DNA from: Ga0077555 sp041397775
Lineage (GTDB): Bacteria > Pseudomonadota > Alphaproteobacteria > Rhizobiales > Hyphomicrobiaceae
Direction: 5' to 3'
DNA length: 64,000 nt
NCBI GenBank assembly: GCA_041397775.1
Contig: JAWKWB010000003.1
Coordinates: 558,001-622,000 of the forward strand
Made by a program: the position numbers and the translations under genes. Every line of letters begins with the position of its first letter. Position 1 is the first letter of the stretch. A model generated the notes under the pieces. The model was given only the letters and a program-made list of their open reading frames with translations, did no database searches and was not told where the DNA came from. Positions 24,680 to 32,993 of this stretch are shown here, in pieces.

Positions 24680-25732
24680 TCAAGATCCAGCTCGCGCGTG
24701 CCTGTCGCGTGCCGCCTCGATCAGCGCGCCGAGCCGGTCACGATCGCTTTCGCTCATCGCGAGCGTAATGGGCAGCGATCGGCACGCCGCCGCAAGCGCG
24801 CCACGCACCCCGGGTTGCCCCGCGATCCGCGCCAGGTCCTTTTCCGTCGTCACCAGCAGCGCGTGCCGATGCTGCGCCATCGCCAGCAGGCGCACGGCAT
24901 CGGCATCGGTGAACGGGTGATGGTCTGCAAAGATCTCCGTCGCGACGACGTGCGCGCCAATGCGCGTGAGCAGATCGAAGAAGCGTTGCGGCGAGCCGAT
25001 GCCGGCGAAAGCGATGACGTCCTGTCCGGCAAGCCAGTCCGTGGTGTCGCGCGGCATGGCACTGGCCAGAAGCACCGGCCCCTGAAAGCCCGTGCGAAAG
25101 CGCGCGACCACCGGTTCGCCGGCCGCCGTCGCAACGTCGGGGACGTTCATGATGACAGCGTCGACGTGTGCCAGCTGCACGGCGAGCGGTGCCCGCAGCG
25201 GCCCGGCTGGCATGACGCGCCCGTTGCCGATGCCGCGCCGGCCGTCGACCACGGCAAAAGTCAGGTCCTTGGCCAGCGCAGGGTTCTGCAGCCCGTCGTC
25301 CATGATGACCACGGTTTGTGCTGTTGCGGTTTGCGCGATGGCGCGCGCGCCCGCTGCCCGGTCCCGCGCGATCATGACGGGAGCTGTGCGCGCCAACAGC
25401 AGCGGTTCGTCGCCGACGGCCCCGGCGCTGTCCCGCGCGGCATCGACGCGATGTGGTCCCTTGATGGCGCCGCCATAGCCGCGGCTCAGGAATACGGGCG
25501 CCAGGCCCTTGGCGAGCAGCGTCTCGGCAATGAGGATCGAAAGCGGTGTCTTGCCGGTGCCGCCTGCCGTCAGATTGCCGACGCAGATGACCGGGAATGG
25601 CGCGCGATATTGCGGCGCTGCCGCCATGCGTCGTGTCGCGGCCCAGCTCCAGATGGACGAAACGGGCGCCAGCGCCGCCTCGGCCAGCGTGCCGCCGGCG
25701 CCGTACCACCACCTGGGCTCACGTACGGGCAC
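24680..25732 (-). CDS. lpxK: Tetraacyldisaccharide 4'-kinase
   Basis: LpxK phosphorylates the 4' position of the lipid A disaccharide at the inner membrane. The Walker A motif is VGNLTAGGTGKTP near 51-63 and a second conserved block is LSRGYGG, with MDDGLQNP further on. The GTG start at 25732 gives the family N terminus REPRWWYG and overlaps the end of waaA by 14 nt, so the two are translationally coupled; an open frame continues upstream inside waaA but is not family-like. The length of 350 aa is usual. The waaA-lpxK order is typical of Rhizobiales. Confidence 0.94.
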   Translation of the reverse strand: MPVREPRWWYGAGGTLAEAALAPVSSIWSWAATRRMAAAPQYRAPFPVICVGNLTAGGTGKTPLSILIAETLLAKGLAPVFLSRGYGGAIKGPHRVDAARDSAGAVGDEPLLLARTAPVMIARDRAAGARAIAQTATAQTVVIMDDGLQNPALAKDLTFAVVDGRRGIGNGRVMPAGPLRAPLAVQLAHVDAVIMNVPDVATAAGEPVVARFRTGFQGPVLLASAMPRDTTDWLAGQDVIAFAGIGSPQRFFDLLTRIGAHVVATEIFADHHPFTDADAVRLLAMAQHRHALLVTTEKDLARIAGQPGVRGALAAACRSLPITLAMSESDRDRLGALIEAARDRHARAGS

Positions 25733-27077
25733 GGGCCTTCGCTCCGGTAGGCGCAAGCAATGGCAGAAGCCGCTCGATGGTGCGCTCCAAGGCGCCGCCA
25801 AGGCGTGCGAGCGCCTCCTGGGCGCCACGGCACGCCGTCGCGCGGGTCTGATCATGGGTGAGGAGGTCGTGAGCACGCTCCGCCAACTCGTCGGCGTTGG
25901 CTACTGTGAAGCCGCCGCCGTTCGCGATGAGGGCGTCGTAGGCTTCCTCGAAATTCCACCGGTGGGGGCCGGTCATCACGACCGAGCCGAGCCGAACCGC
26001 TTCGATGGGGTTTTGCCCGCCGTGCTCCACCAGGGCGCCGCCGACGAGCGCGACCGGGGCCAGCGCGTAGAGCAGCCCCAACTCGCCGATCGTGTCCGCG
26101 AGGTAGATATCGGTGGCGGCATCGGGCAATGCACCCGCCGCGCGGCGGGTGACCGTGAGGCCGCGTGCCGTGAGGTCGTCGGCAATCGCCGGGCCTCGGT
26201 CGGGATGGCGCGGCGCGATGATGGTCAGGAGACCCGGCAGCAGCGATGCGAGTGCGCCATGTGCGTCCGCCACGATACGTTCCTCGCCGTCGTGGGTGCT
26301 TGCGGCGAGCAACAGGGGGCGGCTGCCGCAAGCCTCGGCCAAACGGGCCCGGGCCGTGGCGTCGACGGGCAAGGGCGGAACGTCGATCTTCAGGTTTCCT
26401 ACGTTGCGGGCATCCCGTGCGCCCAATTGCGCGAAGCGCTGGGCATACGTTTCGCTCTGCGCCAGCACCACGTCGAAACGGGAGAACAAGGCTTTGGCGA
26501 GCGCCGGCCGGCCCAGCCAGCGTCGGGCCGATTCTTCCGACATGCGCCCATTGACCAGCGCCAGGGGGATGCCGCGGGCCGCGCTTTCCATCAGCAGATT
26601 GGGCCACACTTCCTGTTCGGTGAAGATGCCGATACAGGGCCGCCAGTGATCGAGGAAACGCCCGACGAGCTGCGGTGCGTCGAGCGGCACGTACTGATGG
26701 AGCGCGTGCGCGGGCAATCGCGGCATGATGCTGCGCGCGGAGGTGACCGTCCCCGTCGTGAGGACGACGGTCAGGCCGGGGCGTTGCAGCCCCAGTTCCT
26801 CGATCAACGGCAGAACGGCGTTCGCCTCGCCGACGCTGGCGGCGTGGACCCAGGCGACCTCGCCGGCCGGCCGTGTGCGCGAGGCGATGCCCATCCGCTC
26901 GCCGAGGCGATCGGGGTCTTCTTTGCCGCGCCGCAGTCGTTGCCGCAGGATGAAACGGGCGGCGGGCCGCGCAAGCCACGTCAGCGATCGATAGACCTTG
27001 AGGCCGAGCGGCGATGGCCGCGCGTTCGGTTGCTCGGGCTGCCGGCCCTTCACCATTTCGGAGGTCGTGCCGGCCAT
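25719..27077 (-). CDS. waaA: 3-deoxy-D-manno-octulosonic acid transferase (Kdo transferase)
   Basis: WaaA adds Kdo to lipid IVA on the cytoplasmic face of the inner membrane. It is a 452-aa GT-B/GT30-type transferase: the N-terminal hydrophobic/basic anchor, HAASVGEANA with the probable catalytic base Glu84, FTEQEVWPNLL, and the C-terminal GGALVEHGGQNPIEA nucleotide-sugar region. The start at 27077 is chosen over 27056 (MVKG) on position relative to the gene upstream; neither has a strong ribosome-binding site. It is divergent from the phosphatase gene and coupled to lpxK. Confidence 0.94.
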   Translation of the reverse strand: MAGTTSEMVKGRQPEQPNARPSPLGLKVYRSLTWLARPAARFILRQRLRRGKEDPDRLGERMGIASRTRPAGEVAWVHAASVGEANAVLPLIEELGLQRPGLTVVLTTGTVTSARSIMPRLPAHALHQYVPLDAPQLVGRFLDHWRPCIGIFTEQEVWPNLLMESAARGIPLALVNGRMSEESARRWLGRPALAKALFSRFDVVLAQSETYAQRFAQLGARDARNVGNLKIDVPPLPVDATARARLAEACGSRPLLLAASTHDGEERIVADAHGALASLLPGLLTIIAPRHPDRGPAIADDLTARGLTVTRRAAGALPDAATDIYLADTIGELGLLYALAPVALVGGALVEHGGQNPIEAVRLGSVVMTGPHRWNFEEAYDALIANGGGFTVANADELAERAHDLLTHDQTRATACRGAQEALARLGGALERTIERLLPLLAPTGAKARART

Positions 27078-27220
27078 GTTGCGAGAGGTTTTCCTGTCGG
27101 GGCGATCACGTGATATGCGGACTGCCTGTTGACCCTGTGTTTCTATAGTGTTTATCAACGCCTTGCCAAGAGCAGCGGCCGCATGCTCGACAGCTCTTGT
27201 CGGTGGATCAACATCAGTCG

Positions 27221-27958
27221 ATGCAAAAGTTCGCGAAGAATCAACGCAGGGCCGTTCGTCGCGTCGTCCGGAATTGGCGGCTGAACGTCGCTGAGCGAAC
27301 GCCACTCTGGCTCCGCCGCACGTTCGGTCCCGCCGTCAAATATGCAGATATGCTATTGGTCGACCATGGGATTTTCCGGTTGGCGTATCTCAATCGGCAC
27401 AAACTGGGCGAGCATGCCTGGCGCTCGGCCCAACCCGCACCCGGTCAACTTTCGTCGATTGCGAGACTGGGCGTCCGAACGGTCGTCAATTTGCGCGGCG
27501 CTCGCGTCTGCGGCGGCTATTGGCTGGAGCAGCAGGCCTGTGCTCGCCTGGGGGTGCGACTCGTCGATTTTCAGATTCGCTCCCGCGCCGCGCCCTCGAA
27601 GGAGGAGCTGTTCGCCGCCCGCGCCATGCTCGACGAGATCACGTATCCCGCACTTTTCCACTGCAAGTCGGGCGCCGATCGCGCCGGCCTCATGAGCACG
27701 CTTTACCTGATCGTGCGCGAGAACATGCCGGTGCGGCAGGCCCTGTCCCAGCTCAACCTCCGGTTTGGTCACATACGGCAGTCCGACACCGGCATTCTCG
27801 ACTATTTCTTCGAGCGCTACCTGGCCGACACCGCCGACAAGGAGATGCCGTTCTTCGAGTGGGTCGAGAAGGTCTACGATCCCGACGAGCTGAAGCGGAC
27901 CTTCCACTCGAACCGGTGGGCAAATCTGCTCACCGGCACGATTCTCAGGCGCGAATAG
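27221..27958 (+). CDS. Dual-specificity/tyrosine phosphatase family protein
   Basis: A protein of about 245 aa with the Cys-based phosphatase P-loop FHCKSGADRAG (nucleophile Cys148, Arg154). The preceding segment GVRTVVNLRGARV and the C-terminal region fit bacterial DSP-like phosphatases. The start is ambiguous: TTG at 27197, GTG at 27203 or ATG at 27221; I chose the ATG. It diverges from waaA-lpxK. Its substrate might be a phosphoprotein or a phosphorylated glycolipid or nucleotide; the neighbourhood suggests envelope-related regulation, without proof. It converges with the CoA-ester lyase gene with a 10-nt gap. Confidence 0.83.
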   Translation: MQKFAKNQRRAVRRVVRNWRLNVAERTPLWLRRTFGPAVKYADMLLVDHGIFRLAYLNRHKLGEHAWRSAQPAPGQLSSIARLGVRTVVNLRGARVCGGYWLEQQACARLGVRLVDFQIRSRAAPSKEELFAARAMLDEITYPALFHCKSGADRAGLMSTLYLIVRENMPVRQALSQLNLRFGHIRQSDTGILDYFFERYLADTADKEMPFFEWVEKVYDPDELKRTFHSNRWANLLTGTILRRE

Positions 27959-27968
27959 CCCGCAGCGA

Positions 27969-28847
27969 TCAGGCCTTGGCCTTCGCCGCGATCCGCTCGG
28001 CCATCGCGATGAGGCGCTCCGCCCGGAACACGATCGGATAGTCGATGAACTTGCCCTCGAGCTGGATCGAGGCCGAGCCGGTCTTCTCTGCTTCCTTGAA
28101 GGCCGCCACGACCTTTCGCGACCAGTCCACTTCGGCGACCGAAGGTGCCAGGACCTCGTTCACGACGGGCACCTGATCCGGGTAGATGCACATCTTGCCC
28201 TGGAAGCCCAATCCTTTGACCGTCTGGACGGATTGACGGAAGCCCTCCGGGTCCTTCAGGTCGACCCACACGGTATCGATCGGCGGCTCGATGCCGCCCG
28301 CGCGTGAGGCCAGCACGCATTCGCTGCGATAGGGCAGAAGTTCGGCTTCGCTGCGCGACCACGTCATGTTCATGTCGAGCGTGAAGTCGCCGGCGCCGAA
28401 GGCGATGCGCTTGATGCGCGTGCCGGCGGCGCAGATGGCGCGGATGTTCGCCAGTCCCAGGCCGGTCTCGACGATCGGCAGCACGTCGATGGCGCCCGGC
28501 GCGAGCCCGCGCTCGCGTTCCAGATTGCCCACCAGCCAGTCGGCCGCGCGGATCTCGTCCACCGTCTCGAGCTTGGGCAGGATGATGCCGTCCACGCCCT
28601 TCTGCACCACGGCCACGATGTCGCCGTAGCCCCACTCGGTGGACATGGCGTTGACACGCACATAGCCCAGGCACCGGCGCGGCTTCTGGTAGGCGGCGAC
28701 GACCACCGCGCGCGTGGCGACCTTCTCGGCGACGGGGCAGGCATCCTCCAGGTCGAGGATTGTCGCATCCGCATCGAGCGACAATGCCTTTTCGACGCGG
28801 CGGGGGTGATTGCCGGGCGCGAACAGGAACGAGCGGTAGACGGACAT
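27969..28847 (-). CDS. HpcH/HpaI-family CoA-ester lyase (CitE/malyl-CoA lyase-like)
   Basis: A 292-aa TIM-barrel enzyme: SFLFAPGNHPRRVEKAL at the N terminus, ILDLEDACPVAEK, VRVNAMSTEW, the metal-binding Glu in LPIVETGLGLAN and Asp in GAGDFTLDM. It should cleave or form a carbon-carbon bond in a hydroxyacyl-CoA, such as malyl-CoA, citramalyl-CoA or beta-methylmalyl-CoA. The ribosome-binding site GGAGTG supports the start at 28847. It is the downstream partner of the cupin gene on the minus strand but a strong terminator separates them. Confidence 0.88.
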   Translation of the reverse strand: MSVYRSFLFAPGNHPRRVEKALSLDADATILDLEDACPVAEKVATRAVVVAAYQKPRRCLGYVRVNAMSTEWGYGDIVAVVQKGVDGIILPKLETVDEIRAADWLVGNLERERGLAPGAIDVLPIVETGLGLANIRAICAAGTRIKRIAFGAGDFTLDMNMTWSRSEAELLPYRSECVLASRAGGIEPPIDTVWVDLKDPEGFRQSVQTVKGLGFQGKMCIYPDQVPVVNEVLAPSVAEVDWSRKVVAAFKEAEKTGSASIQLEGKFIDYPIVFRAERLIAMAERIAAKAKA

Positions 28848-28870
28848 GGCGGGGCACTCCTGTGACGTGG

Positions 28871-28896
28871 AAAAGGCCACCCCTTCCGGGGTGGCC
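28871..28896 (-). terminator. Rho-independent terminator after the cupin gene
   Basis: On the minus strand a perfect 9-bp stem GGCCACCCC/GGGGTGGCC with a 4-nt loop is followed by TTTT. It lies 37 nt after the stop of the cupin-type gene and 24 nt before the start of the CoA-ester lyase gene. Confidence 0.9.
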
Positions 28897-28932
28897 TCGT
28901 GATGATGGCTTTCGCGCGTTCGCGCAATGGCC

Positions 28933-29445
28933 TCAGGCGGCCTTCGCCTTGATATTCGAACGCTTCACGTGATCGAGGTTGGCGCCTTCGATGCGGATGA
29001 GCTTCGTCGGTTCCTGGCGGTTCGGCGAATGCACGTCCTCCGGCGCATAGTACTGCGCGTCGCCCGGCTTCATCTCGTAGACCTTCTCGGGCACGACCAT
29101 GTGCGGGGTCGTCTTGCCATCGCCGCGCTCCACGATCTTCCACTCCGTCATCTCGGTCTTGCCGACGGCCTGGCCGTAGATCGCCCAGCTGCCGCCGTGG
29201 TCGTGCGGGCTACCGACTGCCTTGTCGGAGTAGACATGGCCGCAGATGCAGAAGCCGAGCTCGGGATCCTCGTACAGAACCTTGCGTGGCTTGCACTGCT
29301 CCGCCGTCAGGTGCTTGGCGATGAAGTCCTGGTCGACGAGGGCCTTGGAGACGAGGTCGCAGACCTTCTTCTTGCCGGCGGCGCTGCTGTCCGCCTTCAG
29401 GGTGCTGCGGATGTCCGTCGCCAATTGCTCGAGAGTGTAGCCCAT
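28933..29445 (-). CDS. Cupin-type protein, cysteine-dioxygenase-like
   Basis: A 170-aa protein with a double-stranded beta-helix. SPHDHGGSWAIYGQAVGKTEMTEW gives a His-x-His motif with a downstream Glu, and YYAPEDVHSPN gives the third His, as in metal-binding cupins and thiol dioxygenases. The N-terminal 60 residues are helical (YTLEQLATDIRSTLKAD) with several Cys. The function is not certain; a thiol dioxygenase or a small-molecule-binding cupin are possible. The start at 29445 follows a purine-rich stretch (CAGGAGCAAACGC). The terminator at 28871-28896 closes the unit. Confidence 0.72.
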   Translation of the reverse strand: MGYTLEQLATDIRSTLKADSSAAGKKKVCDLVSKALVDQDFIAKHLTAEQCKPRKVLYEDPELGFCICGHVYSDKAVGSPHDHGGSWAIYGQAVGKTEMTEWKIVERGDGKTTPHMVVPEKVYEMKPGDAQYYAPEDVHSPNRQEPTKLIRIEGANLDHVKRSNIKAKAA

Positions 29446-29584
29446 GCGTTTGCTCCTGAGATGACACGTGCGTTTCTGGTCCGAGCTGCATTTGCTCGAA
29501 ATCCATCTGATGAGCAAGTTTTGACCGGCCCGGGCCCAAGATCAAGGCATCTTATGCTGCCTGATCGTCGCTATGCGAAAACGT

Positions 29585-30850
29585 CTATCCTCGAGGCTTC
29601 ACGTCGCGGGTCGGTGCATAGATGACGAGGCCGACGAGCGCGAAAACCGCCTGGGCCCCGAACGCCACCTGGTAGGCGTACTCCGGTGGAATGCCATCGA
29701 CGGCGGGGAACGAACCCACGATCCAGCCGAACGCGAGTTGCGTGACCGCGATTGCCGTCATGATCCCCATGTTGGTCACGGACACGCCGCGCCCCATGAG
29801 ATTGTGCGGGACGAGGCCGCGGGCGTGGGAATGCACTACGGTCGGATAGGCGCTGCAGATGGCCATCAGGGCGAACAGCCCCGTGACGAGCCACAGCGGC
29901 GGCTGCGACGTCAGCGCCATCGTCGTCGAGGCCGCCAGGATCAGCGTGCCGCCGGCGATGATCGGCCATTTCAGCGTGTTGAGACGTCGCGCGATCTGCC
30001 CATAGAGGAAATGCCCGCTCACGCCGCAGACGGCCATCGCCAGCAGCACATTGCCGCGCCCGATGTCGTCGAGATGGTGGACGTGCTTGAGATAGGGCGC
30101 GCCCCATGCCCCCGAGACGGTTGTCGAAATCGACATCGGAAAGCCGGCCACGAGCAGGCGTTTCATGCCGGGCTGGCGAATGGCCTCGCGCACGCCGGCA
30201 AAGATCTGGCGCAAGCTCTCGCCATGTGCGGCCGAGGGCGCCGCGCCCGGTGGGCGATCGCGCATGAGCAGCGCAACCAGCAGCGTGATGACGCCGACGG
30301 CAGCCGTGAAGAACCAGTAGCTGTGCCGCCAGCCGATCCAGGCGATGAGCGCGGCGAGCGGCGTGGTCGCGCAGAGCGTGCCGAGGGCTGCGAAACTGTT
30401 CAGTGCCCCGATCTGCGTGACGACCCGGTCGGCCGGCAGCCACAGCGCCAGCACGTAGAAGGCACCCGTGAAGATCCCCGCGCAGCCGATGCCCATGAGC
30501 ACGCGCGCCATGGCCAGTGTCGACGCCGTTTCGCCGACGCTGAAAAGCCACGCACCCAGCGTCGTGAACAGCAGCAGCGCGCCCAGGGTCCGCCGCGGCC
30601 CGAACCGGTCGAGCAGCATGCCCGTGGGTACCTGCATGAACGCATACGCGAAGAAGAACGCGCTCGCGATTACCGATAGCGTTGCCGGTTGCAGGCTCAT
30701 TTCGCGCGCGAGATCCGGCGACATGACGCCGAAGCTCGAACGCAGGAAAAGGTTCGTGAACCCCAGCACGTAGAGGATGGCCAGGATCGGCAGGAACACG
30801 CGCATAAGCCCGCCGCGCTGATCCGCGGCCGCTCCGTCCGATGTCGTCAT
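29585..30850 (-). CDS. Major facilitator superfamily transporter
   Basis: A 421-aa inner-membrane protein with twelve predicted hydrophobic segments. It has MFS signatures: LLDRFGPRRTLGA between segments 2 and 3 and a second-half loop near KHVHHLDDIGRG. It resembles organic-anion or nitrate/sugar-type permeases without a clear substrate. Its ATG overlaps the stop of the cyclase-family gene by 4 nt (ATGA), so uptake and hydrolysis or modification of one compound are probably linked. Confidence 0.87.
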   Translation of the reverse strand: MTTSDGAAADQRGGLMRVFLPILAILYVLGFTNLFLRSSFGVMSPDLAREMSLQPATLSVIASAFFFAYAFMQVPTGMLLDRFGPRRTLGALLLFTTLGAWLFSVGETASTLAMARVLMGIGCAGIFTGAFYVLALWLPADRVVTQIGALNSFAALGTLCATTPLAALIAWIGWRHSYWFFTAAVGVITLLVALLMRDRPPGAAPSAAHGESLRQIFAGVREAIRQPGMKRLLVAGFPMSISTTVSGAWGAPYLKHVHHLDDIGRGNVLLAMAVCGVSGHFLYGQIARRLNTLKWPIIAGGTLILAASTTMALTSQPPLWLVTGLFALMAICSAYPTVVHSHARGLVPHNLMGRGVSVTNMGIMTAIAVTQLAFGWIVGSFPAVDGIPPEYAYQVAFGAQAVFALVGLVIYAPTRDVKPRG

Positions 30851-31749
30851 ACGATGGCGACCGGACGCACGGGACAGCCCGTGGCGCCCTTGAACTTCAC
30901 CGGCGCGAGCATGAAGCAGAAGCTCGAAATCCCCTCGCTGACCAACTGGTCCATCACCATGTTTTCGATGAGATAGACGCCGGCTTCCGCAAGGCAGTGC
31001 TGGTGCACGGGCATGATGGCCTCGGGGTGGTTCGTGCCCGGCAACACCTCGATCGCCATGTTGTCGCAACCGATGGCGACGACGTCTTGCGATGTCAGCC
31101 ACTGCGCCGCGGCGAGGTCGATCCCCGGTTCGGCATGCACGTACTTGTCGTTGTCCTTCATGAAGAAGCGGCCCCAGCCGGTCTGGATGCACACCACGTC
31201 GCCGGGCTTGATTTCCTGCTTGGCCCGGTCGAGCGCGCGCTGCAGATCGTCCTTCGTGACGGCGCGGCCGGCAGCCAGGTGATCGCTGCCGTCATGCGCG
31301 GAGACATCGATGCAGACGCCGCGCGTAACGATCGGCGGGCAGTTTTCGATGCCGAGGTTGACGAGCCCGAAGTCGTCGACGGTCAATTCGGCGCTGTAGC
31401 CGCCGTGCATGCGGTCGCCATAGGTGAAGTGGCCGAGCGAGTCGATGTGCGTGCCGACGTGGGTCGTCAGCTCCATGCGCTCGAGGTTGGAGCCGGCATC
31501 GTTCTTGGCGCCCATGGCGCGCCGGCGGCGGATGCTGCCGCGAGAGGTGGGGCCGAGCTGCATCAGATAGGGTGTCTGGTTCGGCGCGATGCGTGGCGCA
31601 CCCACCTCGATCACATGGCTCATGTCGATGATCTGCCCGCGCGAGACGCTGCGCATGGCAGCCACCGTGCGCTCCGGCGTCAGCAGATGCGCCGCACCGA
31701 TCTGGTCGCCCTTCCCCCAGCGGCCATGGTCGTGAATGCAGTTGGTCAT
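30847..31749 (-). CDS. Cyclase family protein (kynurenine-formamidase-like hydrolase)
   Basis: A 300-aa metal-dependent hydrolase of the cyclase/KynB family, recognised by the HVGTHIDSLGHF motif (family consensus HxGTHxDxPxH) near 113-124 and HCLAEAGVYLIENM towards the C terminus. Members hydrolyse N-formylkynurenine, isatin and related compounds. No kynurenine genes are nearby. A GGGGAAG ribosome-binding site supports the start at 31749. It is coupled to the MFS gene at its 3' end and divergent from the YdhR-like gene. Confidence 0.87.
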   Translation of the reverse strand: MTNCIHDHGRWGKGDQIGAAHLLTPERTVAAMRSVSRGQIIDMSHVIEVGAPRIAPNQTPYLMQLGPTSRGSIRRRRAMGAKNDAGSNLERMELTTHVGTHIDSLGHFTYGDRMHGGYSAELTVDDFGLVNLGIENCPPIVTRGVCIDVSAHDGSDHLAAGRAVTKDDLQRALDRAKQEIKPGDVVCIQTGWGRFFMKDNDKYVHAEPGIDLAAAQWLTSQDVVAIGCDNMAIEVLPGTNHPEAIMPVHQHCLAEAGVYLIENMVMDQLVSEGISSFCFMLAPVKFKGATGCPVRPVAIV

Positions 31750-31845
31750 TTCTTCCCCGAGACGTTTGTTCTGATCATTGCTGACGCTATGATGTCCGTA
31801 CTTCTCGCCGAGGGCAACGCATTGAAAGAGAGCGAGGCAAGGCAA

Positions 31846-32160
31846 ATGATCATCGCAGTCGTGCAGATTCCGATGCCCCGTCGAGAGAAGGCGGCGGCGA
31901 TCGCCGCCCAGACGAAATCGGCGCCGACCTTCCGCGGCTTGGCCGACAAGGGCCTCCTGCGCAAGGACTACCTGAATGGCGATGCCGGTGGCGGCGGTGT
32001 CTACTACTGGAAATCGCGCGAGGCCGCGGAGGCCTGGTACACGCCGCAATGGTTCGAGCAGGCGACCAAGACCTTCGGCGCGCGCCCGACCGTGACCTAT
32101 TACGAGACCTACGTCACCGTGGACAACGTCGCGGGCAAGACCATCGTCCGCGAGGAATAG
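31846..32160 (+). CDS. YdhR-like monooxygenase-family protein
   Basis: A 104-aa single-domain dimeric alpha-beta barrel protein: IIAVVQIPMPRREKAAA at the N terminus, then FRGLADKGLLRKDYL, GGGVYYWKSREAAEAWY and a C-terminal VTYYETYVTV. It matches the YdhR-type putative monooxygenases, whose activity is poorly defined. A GAGGCAAGGC ribosome-binding site supports the start at 31846; the long open frame upstream overlaps the cyclase gene on the opposite strand and is not coding. It is followed by a TRIC channel gene. Confidence 0.82.
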   Translation: MIIAVVQIPMPRREKAAAIAAQTKSAPTFRGLADKGLLRKDYLNGDAGGGGVYYWKSREAAEAWYTPQWFEQATKTFGARPTVTYYETYVTVDNVAGKTIVREE

Positions 32161-32216
32161 GCCCCGACAAGGGGCGAAACGCATGCGGGGCTCGTGCGAT
32201 CCGCCGCGACAAATGG

Positions 32217-32933
32217 ATGAGCGACCGCGATGGGCCTCGACACACTCGGCCTTTGGCTCGATCGGCTCCGGCCGCTGTTCGATCAATTGCAACGGTGCTG
32301 TCCGTCATCGATCTCGCCGCCGCCATGGTCTTCGCGGTGACAGGCGCGCTCGTCGCCTCGCGCAAGCAGATGGACATCATCGCCTTCATGTGGCTGGGCG
32401 TCGTCACGGGGGTCGGCGGCGGCACGGTGCGCGATCTACTGCTCGGCGCGCCGGTTTTCTGGGTGCGCGCACCTGCGCCTGTCGTCGCCTGCCTCGTTGC
32501 ATCGGTGGCGGTCTACTTCACCGCGCATCTCGTGCATTCGCGATATCGGCTCATTCTGTGGCTCGACGCCATGGGCATGGCGCTCGTGACGGTGGCAGGC
32601 ACCGCCAAGGGGCTCGATTTCGGGGCCGGCCCGGTCGTCGCGGTCGTGATGGGCGTCATCACGGCTGCCGTGGGCGGTGTCATCCGCGACATCCTGGGGC
32701 AGGAGCCGTCGATCATCCTGCGCCGGGAAATCTACGTCACGGCCTCGCTGTTGGGCGCGATCTGCTACGTGGCCACGCTCGGTTGGCACGGTGATCGCGC
32801 TTTGGCGACCATCGTGGGAATGCTCGCCGCCTTCCTGGTGCGCGGGCTCGCCATTGCGCTGGGCTGGTCGCTGCCGACCTACCGCGCGCGTCCCGGCCGT
32901 ACGCCGGAGGACATCGAGCGCAACTGGACGTGA
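32217..32933 (+). CDS. TRIC cation channel family protein (UPF0126)
   Basis: An inner-membrane protein of about 238 aa with seven hydrophobic segments. The two internal repeats of the family are seen: AVTGALVASRKQMDIIAFMWLGVVTGVGGGTVRDLLLG near the start and AKGLDFGAGPVVAVVMGVITAAVGGVIRDILGQ in the second half, each with the GGGTVRD/GGVIRD signature. Bacterial members are trimeric cation channels. The start is uncertain: ATG 32217 is used, but GTG 32295 would give a 212-aa protein closer to the usual length. It is convergent with argJ. Confidence 0.85.
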   Translation: MSDRDGPRHTRPLARSAPAAVRSIATVLSVIDLAAAMVFAVTGALVASRKQMDIIAFMWLGVVTGVGGGTVRDLLLGAPVFWVRAPAPVVACLVASVAVYFTAHLVHSRYRLILWLDAMGMALVTVAGTAKGLDFGAGPVVAVVMGVITAAVGGVIRDILGQEPSIILRREIYVTASLLGAICYVATLGWHGDRALATIVGMLAAFLVRGLAIALGWSLPTYRARPGRTPEDIERNWT

Positions 32934-32960
32934 GACCGCCCGCCCCCGATCGGGGATGCT

Positions 32961-32982
32961 GGTGCCGCGGTGAGGCGGCACC
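32961..32982. terminator. Possible bidirectional hairpin between TRIC and argJ
   Basis: GGTGCCGC and GCGGCACC form an 8-bp stem with a short loop in the 60-nt gap between two convergent genes. No T run is present, so termination is only suggested by position. Confidence 0.35.
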
Positions 32983-32993
32983 CGCTCGCATGA

